Of a stretch of 64,000 nucleotides of DNA, positions 43,228 to 53,552 are shown one piece after another. Position 1 is the first letter of the stretch, and every line of letters begins with the position of its first letter. The notes under the pieces are model-generated. The model was not told where the DNA came from. It ran no database searches and saw only the letters and a program-made list of their open reading frames with translations. The DNA is from Vibrio sp. STUT-A11 (GTDB taxonomy: Bacteria; Pseudomonadota; Gammaproteobacteria; Enterobacterales; Vibrionaceae), in assembly GCF_026000435.1 (NCBI RefSeq), contig NZ_AP026764.1, positions 868,001-932,000 on the forward strand, in the 5' to 3' direction. Position numbers and translations under genes: made by a program.

Positions 43228-43400
43228 CAACGATCTGGGCGAATAGAGTACAAGTCGCTAATATGCTTCCCACACCCCAAATAAAACTCATAAGCCGAGT
43301 CTTTGCTCTCGGCGTCAACCATCATGCGGAACATTTTTCCCTGTTCAAAATATAGAATTTCATATTCTACACAGTTATCAAGTTGCTCAACGGCAGCCAT
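43227..43400 (-). CDS. small hypothetical protein, 57 residues
   Basis: An unrecognised acidic soluble protein that begins MAAVEQLDNCVEYEILYFEQ and ends SDLYSIRPDR, with two Cys (10 and 43). GGAGG lies 6 nt before the ATG at 43400, a near-perfect site. The protein mixes Tyr, Phe and Met typical of folded proteins, and the frame fills the convergent gap after narP. It is short enough to be missed by most length cut-offs. Confidence 0.75.
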   Translation of the reverse strand: MAAVEQLDNCVEYEILYFEQGKMFRMMVDAESKDSAYEFYLGCGKHISDLYSIRPDR

Positions 43401-43662
43401 ACTTAGCCTCCATAAACTATCCTAGAATTATTCAAGCAAATTCTATGCCGTTTTAGGGAGCGTTGTTCGGTTTGTTTTAAAGCCAACCAATACGACGCTC
43501 AAATTCACTTTTTTGCGGATAGTAGTGATCTAAAAGTTATTTTCAAACTCTATATTCTATTAGGGTGACAACAAATATTTGTCACATCAAGGTAAGTTTG
43601 CCGCAATATTAAGTGATACCACTGATTATAGAGGGTAAACGAAAGAAAAGGGAATCCGGTAA

Positions 43663-44526
43663 GTGATTAAATTACATAGTGTATCTACTAAAGTGCTTGG
43701 TTACAGCCTTATATTGGTTTCCATTCTTGTTTTGGCTGGTTGTACTAAGAAGTTTTTATATAACAATTTGGATTGGTTCGTCCTCGAATATTTAGACGAT
43801 TATGTCACGCTCAACCAAGAGCAAGAAAGCTTGGTCGAAGAGCGGTTATTTTTGTTAGCTGAGTGGCATAAGACAGAAGAGTTACCGCGATATGTTGATC
43901 ATTTAAAGGAAATGGAAAGCGTGACAGAGGAAGATGTTACATTAAATTACTTAAAGCAAAACCGGGATAGATTCCGCGCACATTATAACCGTATTATCAA
44001 CAAGGTCGCGCCGGAGTTATTCTCTTTGAGCTTGTTATTAACGCCACAACAGCAACGTGAATTTTTAGCTAACGTTCAAAAGGACTATAAAAAGAGAAAT
44101 GCTAAATATACGGATAAGACAGAAAAGGAAGTCCGAAAGATTGTTTTTGACAATACGAAAGAGTGGGTGACAGAGTGGATAGGGGAACTCAATGATGACC
44201 AACAAAGGTATGTAACGCAATTTTCTGATCAAGTTATTCTCAATAGTCCTTTATGGCGTAATTATCGAGCGTCAATATATCAAGAACTCGAATACTTGTT
44301 CGACAACCAATCTGACAGTTCTATATATCAGAAAGTGTTCATGCAATTACTGTTTGAGCCAGAAAGTTTTTATAGTGACCAATTATCTCAAAATGTGGAT
44401 CACAACATCGCGCTGGCGGAGCAACTGACGCTCTCCCTCTCTCAGTCAATGACCCAAAAGCAGTGGGATCATTTTCACGGCAAAGTCACGGACTGGCGTG
44501 TTTTAGCGCAGGAGCTTCTCAATTGA
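43663..44526 (+). CDS. DUF6279 lipoprotein
   Basis: A 287-residue predicted lipoprotein. The signal and lipobox are LILVSILVLAGC (Cys near residue 28), followed by the family block (FLYNNLDWFVLEYLDDYVTL, read as NNLDW...DYV). The rest is helical and rich in Gln and acidic residues. The start is a GTG at 43663 following CCGGTAA, a weak site; the alternative start is not obvious. It is alone, and its function is unknown. Confidence 0.82.
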   Translation: MIKLHSVSTKVLGYSLILVSILVLAGCTKKFLYNNLDWFVLEYLDDYVTLNQEQESLVEERLFLLAEWHKTEELPRYVDHLKEMESVTEEDVTLNYLKQNRDRFRAHYNRIINKVAPELFSLSLLLTPQQQREFLANVQKDYKKRNAKYTDKTEKEVRKIVFDNTKEWVTEWIGELNDDQQRYVTQFSDQVILNSPLWRNYRASIYQELEYLFDNQSDSSIYQKVFMQLLFEPESFYSDQLSQNVDHNIALAEQLTLSLSQSMTQKQWDHFHGKVTDWRVLAQELLN

Positions 44527-44629
44527 TAGGTGTTATTCGCGCTGTTTTTAAGTAGAAACTGATTCAAAGCAAGTTCTTATTCTACTGTGGGCGTAACATG
44601 CAAAAAAGCCTAGAGTAATGAGAATAATT

Positions 44630-45862
44630 ATGAAGCATTTAGTTGAAAGATTTCTTCGCTACGTCACGTTCAATACCAAGTCAAACCCAAAAGTGGCGAC
44701 CTGTCCTAGCAGCGCGGGCCAGCTCGTTTTTGCACAACAATTAAGACAAGAAATGATTGACCTTGGCTTAAGTGATGTCGTCTTGACGGAACATGGCTAC
44801 CTGATGGCGAGGTTACCTTCCAATGTGAATTACGACGTACCCGCTATTGGTTTTATCGCGCATATGGATACGGCTCCGGACGCTTCCGGTAAGAATGTTT
44901 CGCCTCAATTTGTAGAAGACTACCAAGGGGGCGACATTGCCTTGGGGCTTGGTGACGAAGTGTTGTCGCCAGTGCAGTACCCTGATCTGCACCAGCTTCA
45001 TGGTCACAACTTGATCACCACGAATGGTAAGACCCTGTTAGGTGCAGATAATAAAGCCGGCATAGCAGAGATCTTATCTGCAGTTGCGTTGCTGAATGCA
45101 AACCCTGATATTCCGCACGGCGATATCTGCATTGGATTCACACCCGATGAAGAAATCGGCCGAGGTGCCGATAAATTCGAGGTTGAAAAGTTTGGTGCGC
45201 AGTGGGCATATACTGTTGATGGCGGACCTCAAGGCGAACTAGAGTATGAAAACTTTAATGCCGCAAGCGCTGAGGTGATTTTCCATGGTGTTAGTGTTCA
45301 CCCGGGAACAGCAAAAGGCAAAATGGTCAACGCGATGAACTTGGCGGCTAAATTTCAGGTTCAGATGCCAGAAGATCAAACGCCCGAAACCACAGAAGGT
45401 TATGAAGGTTTCTACCATCTTAAATCAGGCAGCCTTGGCATTGCACATAGTGAGCTGAGCTATATTATTCGTGATTTCGAGCGAGAAGGTTTAGAAAGTC
45501 GTAAAGCTTTTATGCGTAAGTTAGTGGATGAGATGAACGCCGGACTCAAGCATGGTGCTGTTGAAATCCAGATCACGGATAGCTACTGCAACATGCGTGA
45601 GATGGTAGAGCCCTATCCTCATATTATCGAACTTGCCAAGCAAGCGATGGAAGCGTGCTATGTGGAGCCGTTGATTAAACCAATACGAGGCGGAACCGAT
45701 GGGGCTCGTTTGTCGTTTATGGGGCTACCCTGCCCAAATATCTTTACTGGCGGATTTAACTTTCATGGCATTCATGAATTCGTGTCAGTAGAAATGATGG
45801 AAAAATCGGTGTTGGTGATCGCCAAAATTGCAGAGCTGACGGCGAGGAAATACCAAAAGTAA
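44630..45862 (+). CDS. pepT: peptidase T (tripeptidase)
   Basis: Zinc aminopeptidase of the M20 family, cutting the first residue from tripeptides in the cytosol. It has 410 residues from the ATG at 44630 (MKHLVERFLRYVTFNTKSN); the frame opens four codons earlier. Zinc ligands in IGFIAHMDTAPDAS (His-x-Asp), LLGADNKAGIAEI (Asp) and GFTPDEEIGRGADKF (Glu-Glu), and a late His in IHEFVSVEMM. It stands alone, followed by a terminator. Confidence 0.95.
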   Translation: MKHLVERFLRYVTFNTKSNPKVATCPSSAGQLVFAQQLRQEMIDLGLSDVVLTEHGYLMARLPSNVNYDVPAIGFIAHMDTAPDASGKNVSPQFVEDYQGGDIALGLGDEVLSPVQYPDLHQLHGHNLITTNGKTLLGADNKAGIAEILSAVALLNANPDIPHGDICIGFTPDEEIGRGADKFEVEKFGAQWAYTVDGGPQGELEYENFNAASAEVIFHGVSVHPGTAKGKMVNAMNLAAKFQVQMPEDQTPETTEGYEGFYHLKSGSLGIAHSELSYIIRDFEREGLESRKAFMRKLVDEMNAGLKHGAVEIQITDSYCNMREMVEPYPHIIELAKQAMEACYVEPLIKPIRGGTDGARLSFMGLPCPNIFTGGFNFHGIHEFVSVEMMEKSVLVIAKIAELTARKYQK

Positions 45863-45899
45863 TAGAAATTGCCGCGAATAACGCAAACAAAACAAATAG

Positions 45900-45927
45900 A
45901 AACAGCCCAGACGATATCTGGGCTGTT
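45900..45927. terminator. bidirectional terminator, pepT and dCMP deaminase
   Basis: AACAGCCCAG pairs with CTGGGCTGTT. Short T-rich runs follow on both strands. The gap is convergent. Confidence 0.8.
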
Positions 45928-45955
45928 TAGTTTATAGTTTTGTTTTAAGTGAAGA

Positions 45956-46420
45956 TTAACGAACGTCTTTACCTTCAATTTCGATGTCTTCCAACGGCAG
46001 CCAGTCCACTTCTACGCCAGCTTGATCGAACATATCCTGACTCACCTGAATTTTATCTCCCCAGCGAGACAGAAAATCTTCTGATTGCTCTGGGCAATGT
46101 ACCCGTGAGATCCCAGTCTGAATAATCTTTGCCGCACAGTTAGGGCACGGAAAATGGGTTACCCAGATATCACAGCCATCTAAGTCACGTTTAGAAAACA
46201 GAATGGCGTTTTCTTCTGCATGCAGCGTCTTTAAGTATTTCAGCTCTCGCTCATCGGTGTCTACACTGTCAGAAACCCCGTGTGGGTAGCCGTTAAAGCC
46301 AACAGAAACGATACGGTTTTGCTTAGTAATTACTGCACCAACTTGCGTCGACGGATCTTTACTCCAAGATGCCACCAACTCCGCCATTTGGTAAAAACGT
46401 TTCGCCCATTTAGAAATCAT
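45956..46420 (-). CDS. deoxycytidylate (dCMP) deaminase
   Basis: Zinc enzyme turning dCMP into dUMP for thymidylate synthesis. It has 154 residues from the ATG at 46420, which has GAGG at 6 nt; the frame opens 16 codons earlier. Zinc-binding motifs are LHAEENAILF (His and catalytic Glu) and HFPCPNCAAKIIQ (two Cys). The N-terminal DPSTQVGAVI is typical of the ComEB/dCMP deaminase family. Confidence 0.92.
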   Translation of the reverse strand: MISKWAKRFYQMAELVASWSKDPSTQVGAVITKQNRIVSVGFNGYPHGVSDSVDTDERELKYLKTLHAEENAILFSKRDLDGCDIWVTHFPCPNCAAKIIQTGISRVHCPEQSEDFLSRWGDKIQVSQDMFDQAGVEVDWLPLEDIEIEGKDVR

Positions 46421-46824
46421 GTACATCCTCTTGATCGAAGGCTTTGAAATACCGAAATGATAACTCATTTTGTTTTAAAAAATAGTCAAAAAACCATGGT
46501 TAACGCTTAAATACTCACTTTCAGTAGTCTGGTGGTGGAGAATTGTCGCTTTTTCGCTTAACAGCGGTTCGAAAATGCGAGTAGGTCGTCTCGACAGGGA
46601 CAAGGTGAGCAGGTATACACCGCGCTGATAATTGGTGTCTTTTTATGCTTCGAGATTAATAAAGATCATAAAAATATTTCCATTGCATCACGTTAATTTT
46701 ACTTGGTTTCATTTGATTACAATTAGAAACGATTTGCATAGTTTATGTAGGAGAATTCGCACCCTACAGACGGTAAGGTTGAAGTGTTTTTAATAATATC
46801 CTGTTCCATAAAAATGGTAAATAC
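46421..46824. other. intergenic region upstream of RND pump
   Basis: About 400 bp between the dCMP deaminase (leftward) and the RND adaptor (rightward). It must hold both promoters. No regulator gene sits beside the pump; I see no strong palindromic operator, repeat or terminator. Confidence 0.4.
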
Positions 46825-47952
46825 ATGCAAAAGAAAACACTTGTCGCACTAATAGCGGCCACAACTATCCTTGCAGGATGCGGAGAAGTGAATAATAGCC
46901 AGGGAGGGAATCAGGCTCCTCTCGTTGTGACACAGGATGTCATTGTTATCGACTATCAACCAAGCAAGTCGTATATCGGCCGAATTGAAGCGGTAGAAGA
47001 TACCAATATTACCGCTCAAGTCTCAGGCTACCTGAAAGCGCGTCATTTTGAAGAAGGACAAATGGTAGAAAAAGGCCAGCTACTTTACTCTATTGAACCT
47101 TCTTCTTTCGAGGCTCAGGTAGCCAGTGCGAAAGCAGCATTGGCGCAGGCGAAAGCTTCACTCAAGAAAGCGGAGCTTGACCACCAACGCGGGACAAACT
47201 TGCTTCCTCGCGGCAGTATTTCTCAATCAGAGTTTGACGCGCTTACCGCTGCACTCCTAGGTGCAAGGGCGGAGCTTGAAGCGGCTAATGCGCAGCTTAA
47301 GCTCGCCGAGGTTAATCTTTCTTATACGCAAATTCGTGCGCCATTCAGCGGTCGCATCAGTGATACTAAAGTCAGTACCGGTGATTTGGTTTCTCCCTCA
47401 TCAGGGGTTTTGACCACGTTGGTTAGCCTAGACCCCGTGCATACCTCGTTCAGCGTCAGTGAGCGCGAACGTCTGGCGATGGGTATGGACAAAGTGAAAG
47501 GGGATGGTTCCGCGGAATCTCGCAGTGTCGAAGTACAGCTAGAGCTTGAGAACGGCGAGTTTTTTGAACACTTAGGACAACTCGACTTCTTGGGTAACCG
47601 TATAGATACCAAGACGGGCACCATCGCAATGCGAGCTATCGTCACCAACCCTGACCAGAAGCTGCTACCGGGCCAGCACATCAAAGTGAATTTGCGTGAT
47701 AAGAATGCAAGAGACGCTATTGTTGTCCCGCGCCGAGCGGTGCAGACCGATTTGGAGGGTAACTTTGTGATGGTGACCACTGAAGGCAATATTGCGGAAC
47801 GTCGTAACGTCGAGTTGGGGGCACAAGTAGAGCAAGGGATCATAATTCGCAAAGGTTTAGAGCAGAATGATTCTGTTATTACCCAGGGATTGCAGCGAGT
47901 ACGCAATGGCATCGAAGTCAATATTCAAACTCCAACTGAAGATAAGCGGTAG
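46825..47952 (+). CDS. RND efflux periplasmic adaptor (AcrA-type lipoprotein)
   Basis: A 375-residue membrane fusion protein. A lipobox (ATTILAGC, Cys near 19) anchors it; a biotinyl-lipoyl half (NITAQVSGYLKARHFEEGQM), helical hairpin (about 95-165), the second lipoyl half (RAPFSGRISDTKVSTGDLVS), beta-barrel and membrane-proximal domains follow. It joins the RND pump encoded 9 bp downstream to a TolC-like channel elsewhere. The promoter region has no nearby regulator gene. Confidence 0.93.
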   Translation: MQKKTLVALIAATTILAGCGEVNNSQGGNQAPLVVTQDVIVIDYQPSKSYIGRIEAVEDTNITAQVSGYLKARHFEEGQMVEKGQLLYSIEPSSFEAQVASAKAALAQAKASLKKAELDHQRGTNLLPRGSISQSEFDALTAALLGARAELEAANAQLKLAEVNLSYTQIRAPFSGRISDTKVSTGDLVSPSSGVLTTLVSLDPVHTSFSVSERERLAMGMDKVKGDGSAESRSVEVQLELENGEFFEHLGQLDFLGNRIDTKTGTIAMRAIVTNPDQKLLPGQHIKVNLRDKNARDAIVVPRRAVQTDLEGNFVMVTTEGNIAERRNVELGAQVEQGIIIRKGLEQNDSVITQGLQRVRNGIEVNIQTPTEDKR

Positions 47953-47961
47953 GGGGGCAGA

Positions 47962-50900
47962 ATGTTAAGTCGTTTCTTTATACAAAGACCTAAATTTGCT
48001 CTGGTCATTTCGATCATTTTGACCTTAGCGGGGGCTATCTCATTAGCGATCCTGCCAGTTGCAGAATACCCACAAATCAGTCCACCTTCGGTTAGCGTGT
48101 CGGCGTATTACACCGGAGCAAGTGCTGAAGTTGTCGAACAAGCGATTGCCGACCCGATAGAAACATCCGTGAACGGGGTAGAAGATATGATTTATATGTC
48201 TTCTAAAAGTGCCAACGATGGTTCTTACAGCTTGAACGTCACTTTCGATGTCGGAACCGATCCCGACATGGCACAAGTTAACGTTCAGAACCGGGTGTCG
48301 CAGATTGAATCCAAGTTGCCACAAGAAGTACGTATGGTAGGCGTGACAGTTAAAAAGCGCTCTCCTGACTTGTTAATGGTGCTGAACTTCTATTCTCCAG
48401 ATGGCAAGTATGACGACCAGTTCTTGATCAACTACATCAACTTGAATGTAAAAGATCAGCTCGCGCGAGCGAAAGGGATCAGTGAAGTTAATGTAATTGG
48501 TGGCGGTGAATACGCGATGCGTGTTTGGTTGGACCCTGAAAAAATGGCCAATCTCAAGCTAACTACATCGGACGTGTATTCTGCGTTGGCTGCGCAAAAC
48601 GTTCAGGTCGCAGCGGGTCGAGTAGGCGCTGCGCCATACAATAACCCGCAAGAAGTTCAGTTTAATCTGGTGACTAAAGGTCGCTTGGAGAGCGTGAGCG
48701 AGTTTGAAAATGTCGTACTGCGTGCCAATTCCGATGGTTCAACCGTTTACTTAAAAGATGTCGCACGTGTAGAACTGGGTAAAAAGTTCTACGACGGTAA
48801 TGGTCAGTTCCGTGGTCAAGATGCCTCTATTGTTGCCTTGTCCCTCCAGTCAGATGCCAATGCGTTGGAAAGTGGCCAAGCGGTAATGGAACTTCTTGAG
48901 CGTTTAAGTCAAGACTTCCCAGAGGGCATGGCTTACGAAACCAGTTATGACACAACGGTGTTCGTTTCTGAGTCAATTAAAGGGATCGTCAAAACACTGA
49001 TAGAAGCGATTTTATTGGTTATTGCGGTTACGTATTTGTTCTTAGGCAGTGCGCGCGCCACGTTGATACCTGTGGTTGCGATTCCTGTCTCGCTGATTGG
49101 TACGTTCGCCATCATGCAAGTAACCGGCTTTACCATTAATACTGTTACTCTGTTTGGTTTGATTCTTGCGATTGGTATCGTGGTGGATGACGCCATCTTG
49201 GTTATCGAAAACGTGGATACAACCATGGCGAAGGATCCGACTATTTCAGCACGCAAAGCCACGCTGCTGGCGATGCAAGAGGTAACTGGGCCAATTATTA
49301 CCTCAACCTTGGTCCTTCTTGCCGTGTTCTTACCAGTTGCGATGCTTCCTGGTATTACTGGCATCATGTATCGTCAGTTTGCGCTGACCATTTGTATCTC
49401 GGTAGTCATTTCATCAATCAATGCATTAACGCTCTCTCCGGCGTTATGTTCATTGGTGCTAAAGCAAGGCGGAGGCAATACCGCGAACTGGTTCCAGGCA
49501 TTTAACAGTGGCTTGGAGCGCGTGACTAAAGGCTATGGTCGAGTTGCGGGCTTTTTGGTTAAGAAATCACTGTTACTTGTGACTTTCTTCATTGTTGCGG
49601 TTGCTGCAGTCTCTTTCTTTGCCAAGACGACATCCACAGCATTTGTGCCTCAGGAAGATAAAGGCATCTTACTGGTGAATGTACAATTACCAGATTCTGC
49701 GTCATTGTCTCGTACTGAAGAGGTAACGCGTGAACTGATGCAAATGGTAGAGCAGGAACCTGGTGTTGATGGGGTGACTGTCGCAAACGGGTATTCATTC
49801 ATGACTGGCGCTGCGGCTTCAAATGGCGCTTCGATGTTCATTAAATTGCACGGCTGGGAGACGCGAAACGCCTTAGAAGGGGATCACTCTGCGAATAGCA
49901 TTGCGAACCGTATCAATAGCCTTGCCGCAGCGAAGTTACCTCAGGCGGTAGTATTTGCAATGGGACCGCCTGCCGTTCCTGGCATGGGCGCTGCTTCAGG
50001 TTTTGAGTTCGTCCTGGAAGATACCTTGGGACGCAGCCGTACCGATTTGTCCATGGTCATGGGGGAGATGATTCAGGCCGCAAACCAAGCGCCGGAAATT
50101 GCTTATACCTTCAGTACATTCCGTGCCAACGTACCGCATTACTATGTGGATATTGACCGTGAAAAAGCTCAGCAACTGGGTATTTCATTGTCCTCTATCT
50201 TCCAGACACTGCAAGGTAACTTAGGCAGTTTGTATGTGAATGACTTCACCATGTTTGGTAAGAACTTCCGAGTGACCATGCAAGCGGACAGCCAGCATCG
50301 CAGTAGCATGCAGGATTTAGAACGTTTCCACGTGCGCACAACGGGTGGAGATATGGTTCCTCTGAGTACACTGGTTAGTTACGAGCAAGTGTTTGAGCCA
50401 GATGTTGCATGGCGATACAACATGTACCGCAGCGCGATTATTCAAGGCCAACCAGCGCCGGGATATTCAAGTGGTGACGCGATTGCGGCCATGGAACGTG
50501 TGGCGGCAGAGGTTCTGCCTCAAGGTTACACCTATGAGTGGACGGGCATGGCTTATCAAGAAGTGCTTGCTGGCAATCAGGCGATTTACGCGTTTGCATT
50601 GGCACTGATCTTCATTTACCTGTTCATGGTGGCACAGTATGAGAGCTGGAGTATCCCGCTGGCGATTATTCTCGTCGTGCCAGTTGCGACACTCGGTTCT
50701 TTTCTCGCCCTGAACTTAACCGGAACACCATTGAACTTGTATGCGCAGATTGGTCTGGTTCTACTTATCGCCTTAGCCGCGAAGAACGCCATCTTGATTG
50801 TGGAGTTCGCTAAGCAAGAACGCGAAGAGAAAGACGCAGATATTGACAGCGCGGCAGTGAAGGGCGGTACGCTGCGTTTCAGGGCAGTAAACATGACGTC

Positions 50901-51114
50901 CTGGTCGTTTATCTTGGGTATTTTCCCACTGATTTTCGCAGCAGGCGCCGGGCATGTGAGTCAGAACTCTTTGGGCACTTCCCTGATTGGTGGTCTGCTA
51001 TGTGTGCTTCTTGCGGGTACATTCCTGATCCCGGGTTTCTATGCTCTGGTACAGAAACAGCGTGAGAAGGTTCACGGTGGTAATACCAAGCCTATCCCTC
51101 TCGATGATGAGTAG
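47962..51114 (+). CDS. RND multidrug efflux pump (AcrB/HAE1 family)
   Basis: Inner-membrane proton-drug antiporter of 1050 residues, the normal AcrB length, with 12 helices and two large periplasmic loops. Proton-relay Asp pair in helix 4 (IGIVVDDAILVIENV) and Lys/Thr in helices 10-11 (LIALAAKNAILIVEFAKQ). The strong site GGGGGG lies 7-8 nt before the ATG. It forms a pump with the AcrA-type adaptor. I cannot assign a specific Vme name. Confidence 0.95.
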   Translation: MLSRFFIQRPKFALVISIILTLAGAISLAILPVAEYPQISPPSVSVSAYYTGASAEVVEQAIADPIETSVNGVEDMIYMSSKSANDGSYSLNVTFDVGTDPDMAQVNVQNRVSQIESKLPQEVRMVGVTVKKRSPDLLMVLNFYSPDGKYDDQFLINYINLNVKDQLARAKGISEVNVIGGGEYAMRVWLDPEKMANLKLTTSDVYSALAAQNVQVAAGRVGAAPYNNPQEVQFNLVTKGRLESVSEFENVVLRANSDGSTVYLKDVARVELGKKFYDGNGQFRGQDASIVALSLQSDANALESGQAVMELLERLSQDFPEGMAYETSYDTTVFVSESIKGIVKTLIEAILLVIAVTYLFLGSARATLIPVVAIPVSLIGTFAIMQVTGFTINTVTLFGLILAIGIVVDDAILVIENVDTTMAKDPTISARKATLLAMQEVTGPIITSTLVLLAVFLPVAMLPGITGIMYRQFALTICISVVISSINALTLSPALCSLVLKQGGGNTANWFQAFNSGLERVTKGYGRVAGFLVKKSLLLVTFFIVAVAAVSFFAKTTSTAFVPQEDKGILLVNVQLPDSASLSRTEEVTRELMQMVEQEPGVDGVTVANGYSFMTGAAASNGASMFIKLHGWETRNALEGDHSANSIANRINSLAAAKLPQAVVFAMGPPAVPGMGAASGFEFVLEDTLGRSRTDLSMVMGEMIQAANQAPEIAYTFSTFRANVPHYYVDIDREKAQQLGISLSSIFQTLQGNLGSLYVNDFTMFGKNFRVTMQADSQHRSSMQDLERFHVRTTGGDMVPLSTLVSYEQVFEPDVAWRYNMYRSAIIQGQPAPGYSSGDAIAAMERVAAEVLPQGYTYEWTGMAYQEVLAGNQAIYAFALALIFIYLFMVAQYESWSIPLAIILVVPVATLGSFLALNLTGTPLNLYAQIGLVLLIALAAKNAILIVEFAKQEREEKDADIDSAAVKGGTLRFRAVNMTSWSFILGIFPLIFAAGAGHVSQNSLGTSLIGGLLCVLLAGTFLIPGFYALVQKQREKVHGGNTKPIPLDDE

Positions 51115-51150
51115 CGATGTTCAAGTGTTAGTTATCTCGATTTAAAAGAA

Positions 51151-51187
51151 AAAGCCCTAAGTATCAACAACTTCGGGCTTTTTATTT
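51151..51187 (+). terminator. intrinsic terminator of RND operon
   Basis: AAAGCCC pairs with GGGCTTT (extended by AAGT/ACTT), followed by TTATTT. It lies 37 bp past the pump gene and close to the convergent chemoreceptor stop. Confidence 0.85.
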
Positions 51188-51204
51188 GGAGTCGGCTTAA
51201 CGGG

Positions 51205-52974
51205 TTAGGCGAGGCGAGTTTTAAACTCAGCCACCGCATCATCCATATCATGTGCCTGAGCTGAAACGGAATCCACTTCCAGCAAGCACTCTTTTGCTGA
51301 TTGCATATTATTTTCCGAGATCACATTCAGTTCATTGATTGAGTCGCTAACCTGGTTCATCACAATACCTTGCTCTTCAATCGCAGAGGCAATACGCTCT
51401 GAGTTACCCTGAATCGTATGCATGTCAGTAATAATTTGTTGAAGGCTGGCGTCCAGTTGTTCAGAGGCACTCAGCGTTTGTTGTCCTTGATCGTTACACT
51501 GGTCGATATCGGACACAACGGCCGACATTTGCGCCTGAATATCGGTGACAACACGAGTAATTTCTTCAGTAGATTGATGAGTACGACTGGCCAGCGCTCG
51601 AACTTCATCTGCAACCACGGCGAAACCGCGACCTTGCTCGCCAGCGCGCGCCGCTTCAATTGCCGCGTTGAGTGCGAGTAAGTTGGTTTGGTCAGCGATT
51701 TCCTGAATGATATTCACTGCGCCCCCAATTTTATCGACATGCTGATTCAAAGAGCTGATAGATTGCTGGCTGTTAGATAGAATACCACTCAGTTGGCCAA
51801 TATTAGTCACAGTAGCTTCGACAACTGTACGTCCCTGTTCTGCATTGTTGGCGGCTTGATGAACCCCTTCTACAGCAACAGAGGTACTCTCAGATATCTC
51901 ACCGATGGTCGCTACCATCTGCTGAACGGCCGTCGCCATAGAGGTGGTATGATCGGTTTGAGAGTGAAATTGCTCCATGACACCTTCTAGCTCACGGTGC
52001 ATATTGTCGGTGCTTGCGCTCAATTGCATCGACTTCTCTTGCGTGTTTTGAATTAAACGCTCAAGTTTTTCCAACAGGTCATTCAGGTGATGGCTGATAT
52101 CAAACAGTTCATCGTTACCCGCCAGATCGGAACGTAGTGATATATTATTGCTTTCACTGATGTTTTTGATCGTCGTTAACAGGCTATTTACGCGAACGTT
52201 GATTGAACGAGAGATTTGCCAGATTAGTACACATAGAACGATCAGTACTAGCGCCGTAATGACTTGTTTAATGGTTGTCATGCTCTCTTCACGCTGAGTT
52301 GCCTCGCTATTTATCATGGAAGAAAACGTATCGAACTGCTCCTCCACCGCATGAGACAGCGAGCGAGTCTTACCAAGCAAGCCCTTGTTATAGGCTGTAC
52401 CAACGATTTGTTTTTGCCTGGCGACTTGCTCGGCCACCTGCATTAATTCAGGCGCGTCGATACCGTTAAGTGCGTTACGATCAAATTGCCCTGATTTTAT
52501 CGCGTTATCAAAATGGATAAGTGCAAGCATTTGCTTTTGGTCGGCAACTTTCTTTGCATTAAGCAATAGCGGTTCATATCGAGCTAAAAGCCCGCTTTCG
52601 CTGTTAAGACCGTACTCCTGAAAGGCGGAGACTAAAGTCTGAAATCCTTTTTGATAAGCTAGCAAATCTGTTTTTAATTGATGACTCGATGGGAGGTCAT
52701 AATGAGTCAGTATTTCAGCAAGTTCCTCTTCAAGTTGGAGAAATAGGTCGACATTGTCGTTAAATTTTTCTAAATACTTATAATCGCTACGAAGCAAAAA
52801 GTCTTTCTCATTGCGACGTAAATTTAATAGGCGAATCTCCAAATCACCCACATGTTTAATGGCGTGATTGAGTTCATTACTTTGGCTGGCGAAATGAGAT
52901 GAGGTACCCAAAAGGGTCACAATGCCTAAAATGGCGATAGCTCCGAGGAAGTAGAGTTTTTGCCGAATAGTCAT
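51205..52974 (-). CDS. methyl-accepting chemotaxis protein (HBM-type sensor)
   Basis: A 589-residue chemoreceptor. Helix 1 (about 8-27), a helical periplasmic sensing domain with RRNEKDFLLR (typical of HBM domains), helix 2 (about 233-252), HAMP, and a cytoplasmic signalling domain with the conserved hairpin tip (DQTNLLALNAAIEAARAGEQ). HBM sensors usually bind organic acids such as Krebs cycle intermediates; the ligand is not known here. It stands alone. Confidence 0.93.
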   Translation of the reverse strand: MTIRQKLYFLGAIAILGIVTLLGTSSHFASQSNELNHAIKHVGDLEIRLLNLRRNEKDFLLRSDYKYLEKFNDNVDLFLQLEEELAEILTHYDLPSSHQLKTDLLAYQKGFQTLVSAFQEYGLNSESGLLARYEPLLLNAKKVADQKQMLALIHFDNAIKSGQFDRNALNGIDAPELMQVAEQVARQKQIVGTAYNKGLLGKTRSLSHAVEEQFDTFSSMINSEATQREESMTTIKQVITALVLIVLCVLIWQISRSINVRVNSLLTTIKNISESNNISLRSDLAGNDELFDISHHLNDLLEKLERLIQNTQEKSMQLSASTDNMHRELEGVMEQFHSQTDHTTSMATAVQQMVATIGEISESTSVAVEGVHQAANNAEQGRTVVEATVTNIGQLSGILSNSQQSISSLNQHVDKIGGAVNIIQEIADQTNLLALNAAIEAARAGEQGRGFAVVADEVRALASRTHQSTEEITRVVTDIQAQMSAVVSDIDQCNDQGQQTLSASEQLDASLQQIITDMHTIQGNSERIASAIEEQGIVMNQVSDSINELNVISENNMQSAKECLLEVDSVSAQAHDMDDAVAEFKTRLA

Positions 52975-53059
52975 ATTGTTTTTTCCTGAATAATTGCTCG
53001 GGCGTATTGAGCCGTCAGTAAGACGAAGATGAAATTTTTACTTTGGTATCTGATTTTGC

Positions 53060-53476
53060 TTAATACTGTTGTACTTTTTTACGTTGTTGCTTTTTAGTGC
53101 CTTGCTTGTTTTTACTATCAAGGCGACGACGTTGTGAGGCGCGGGTCGGTTTTGTTTTTATTCGCTTCTTCTTCTGTATAGCCGCAGAAGTAATTAGCTC
53201 TTGTAGTCGGTTTAATGCGTCTTCTTTGTTTTGTTCCTGGGTGCGAAATTGTTGTGCTTTGATAATAATCACACCATCTTTTGAGATGCGGCTGTCCGAG
53301 AGCGCGAGCAATCGCTCTTTATAAAACTCCGGTAGCGTTGAGTGGTGTATGTCGAAGCGCAAGTGAATTGCAGTCGCGACTTTATTAACGTTCTGCCCGC
53401 CATTTCCTTGAGCTCTTATTGGGGATAACTGAATTTCCCATTCTTGAAGTGTGACGGAGTTCGAAATTTTGAGCAT
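53060..53476 (-). CDS. arfB: ArfB (YaeJ) peptidyl-tRNA hydrolase, ribosome rescue
   Basis: Frees stalled ribosomes by hydrolysing peptidyl-tRNA. It has 138 residues. The catalytic GGQ is in RAQGNGGQNVNKVATAIHL, and a basic tail (RRRLDSKNKQGTKKQQRKK) enters the mRNA channel. The domain layout matches E. coli YaeJ. It stands between the chemoreceptor and a divergent HAD phosphatase. Confidence 0.94.
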   Translation of the reverse strand: MLKISNSVTLQEWEIQLSPIRAQGNGGQNVNKVATAIHLRFDIHHSTLPEFYKERLLALSDSRISKDGVIIIKAQQFRTQEQNKEDALNRLQELITSAAIQKKKRIKTKPTRASQRRRLDSKNKQGTKKQQRKKVQQY

Positions 53477-53552
53477 GATAAGAGAATGCCGATAGGGACG
53501 ATTGAAAGAAATGATAAATTAACATTACAGATGCAAGAATAGAAGAAAAGAC

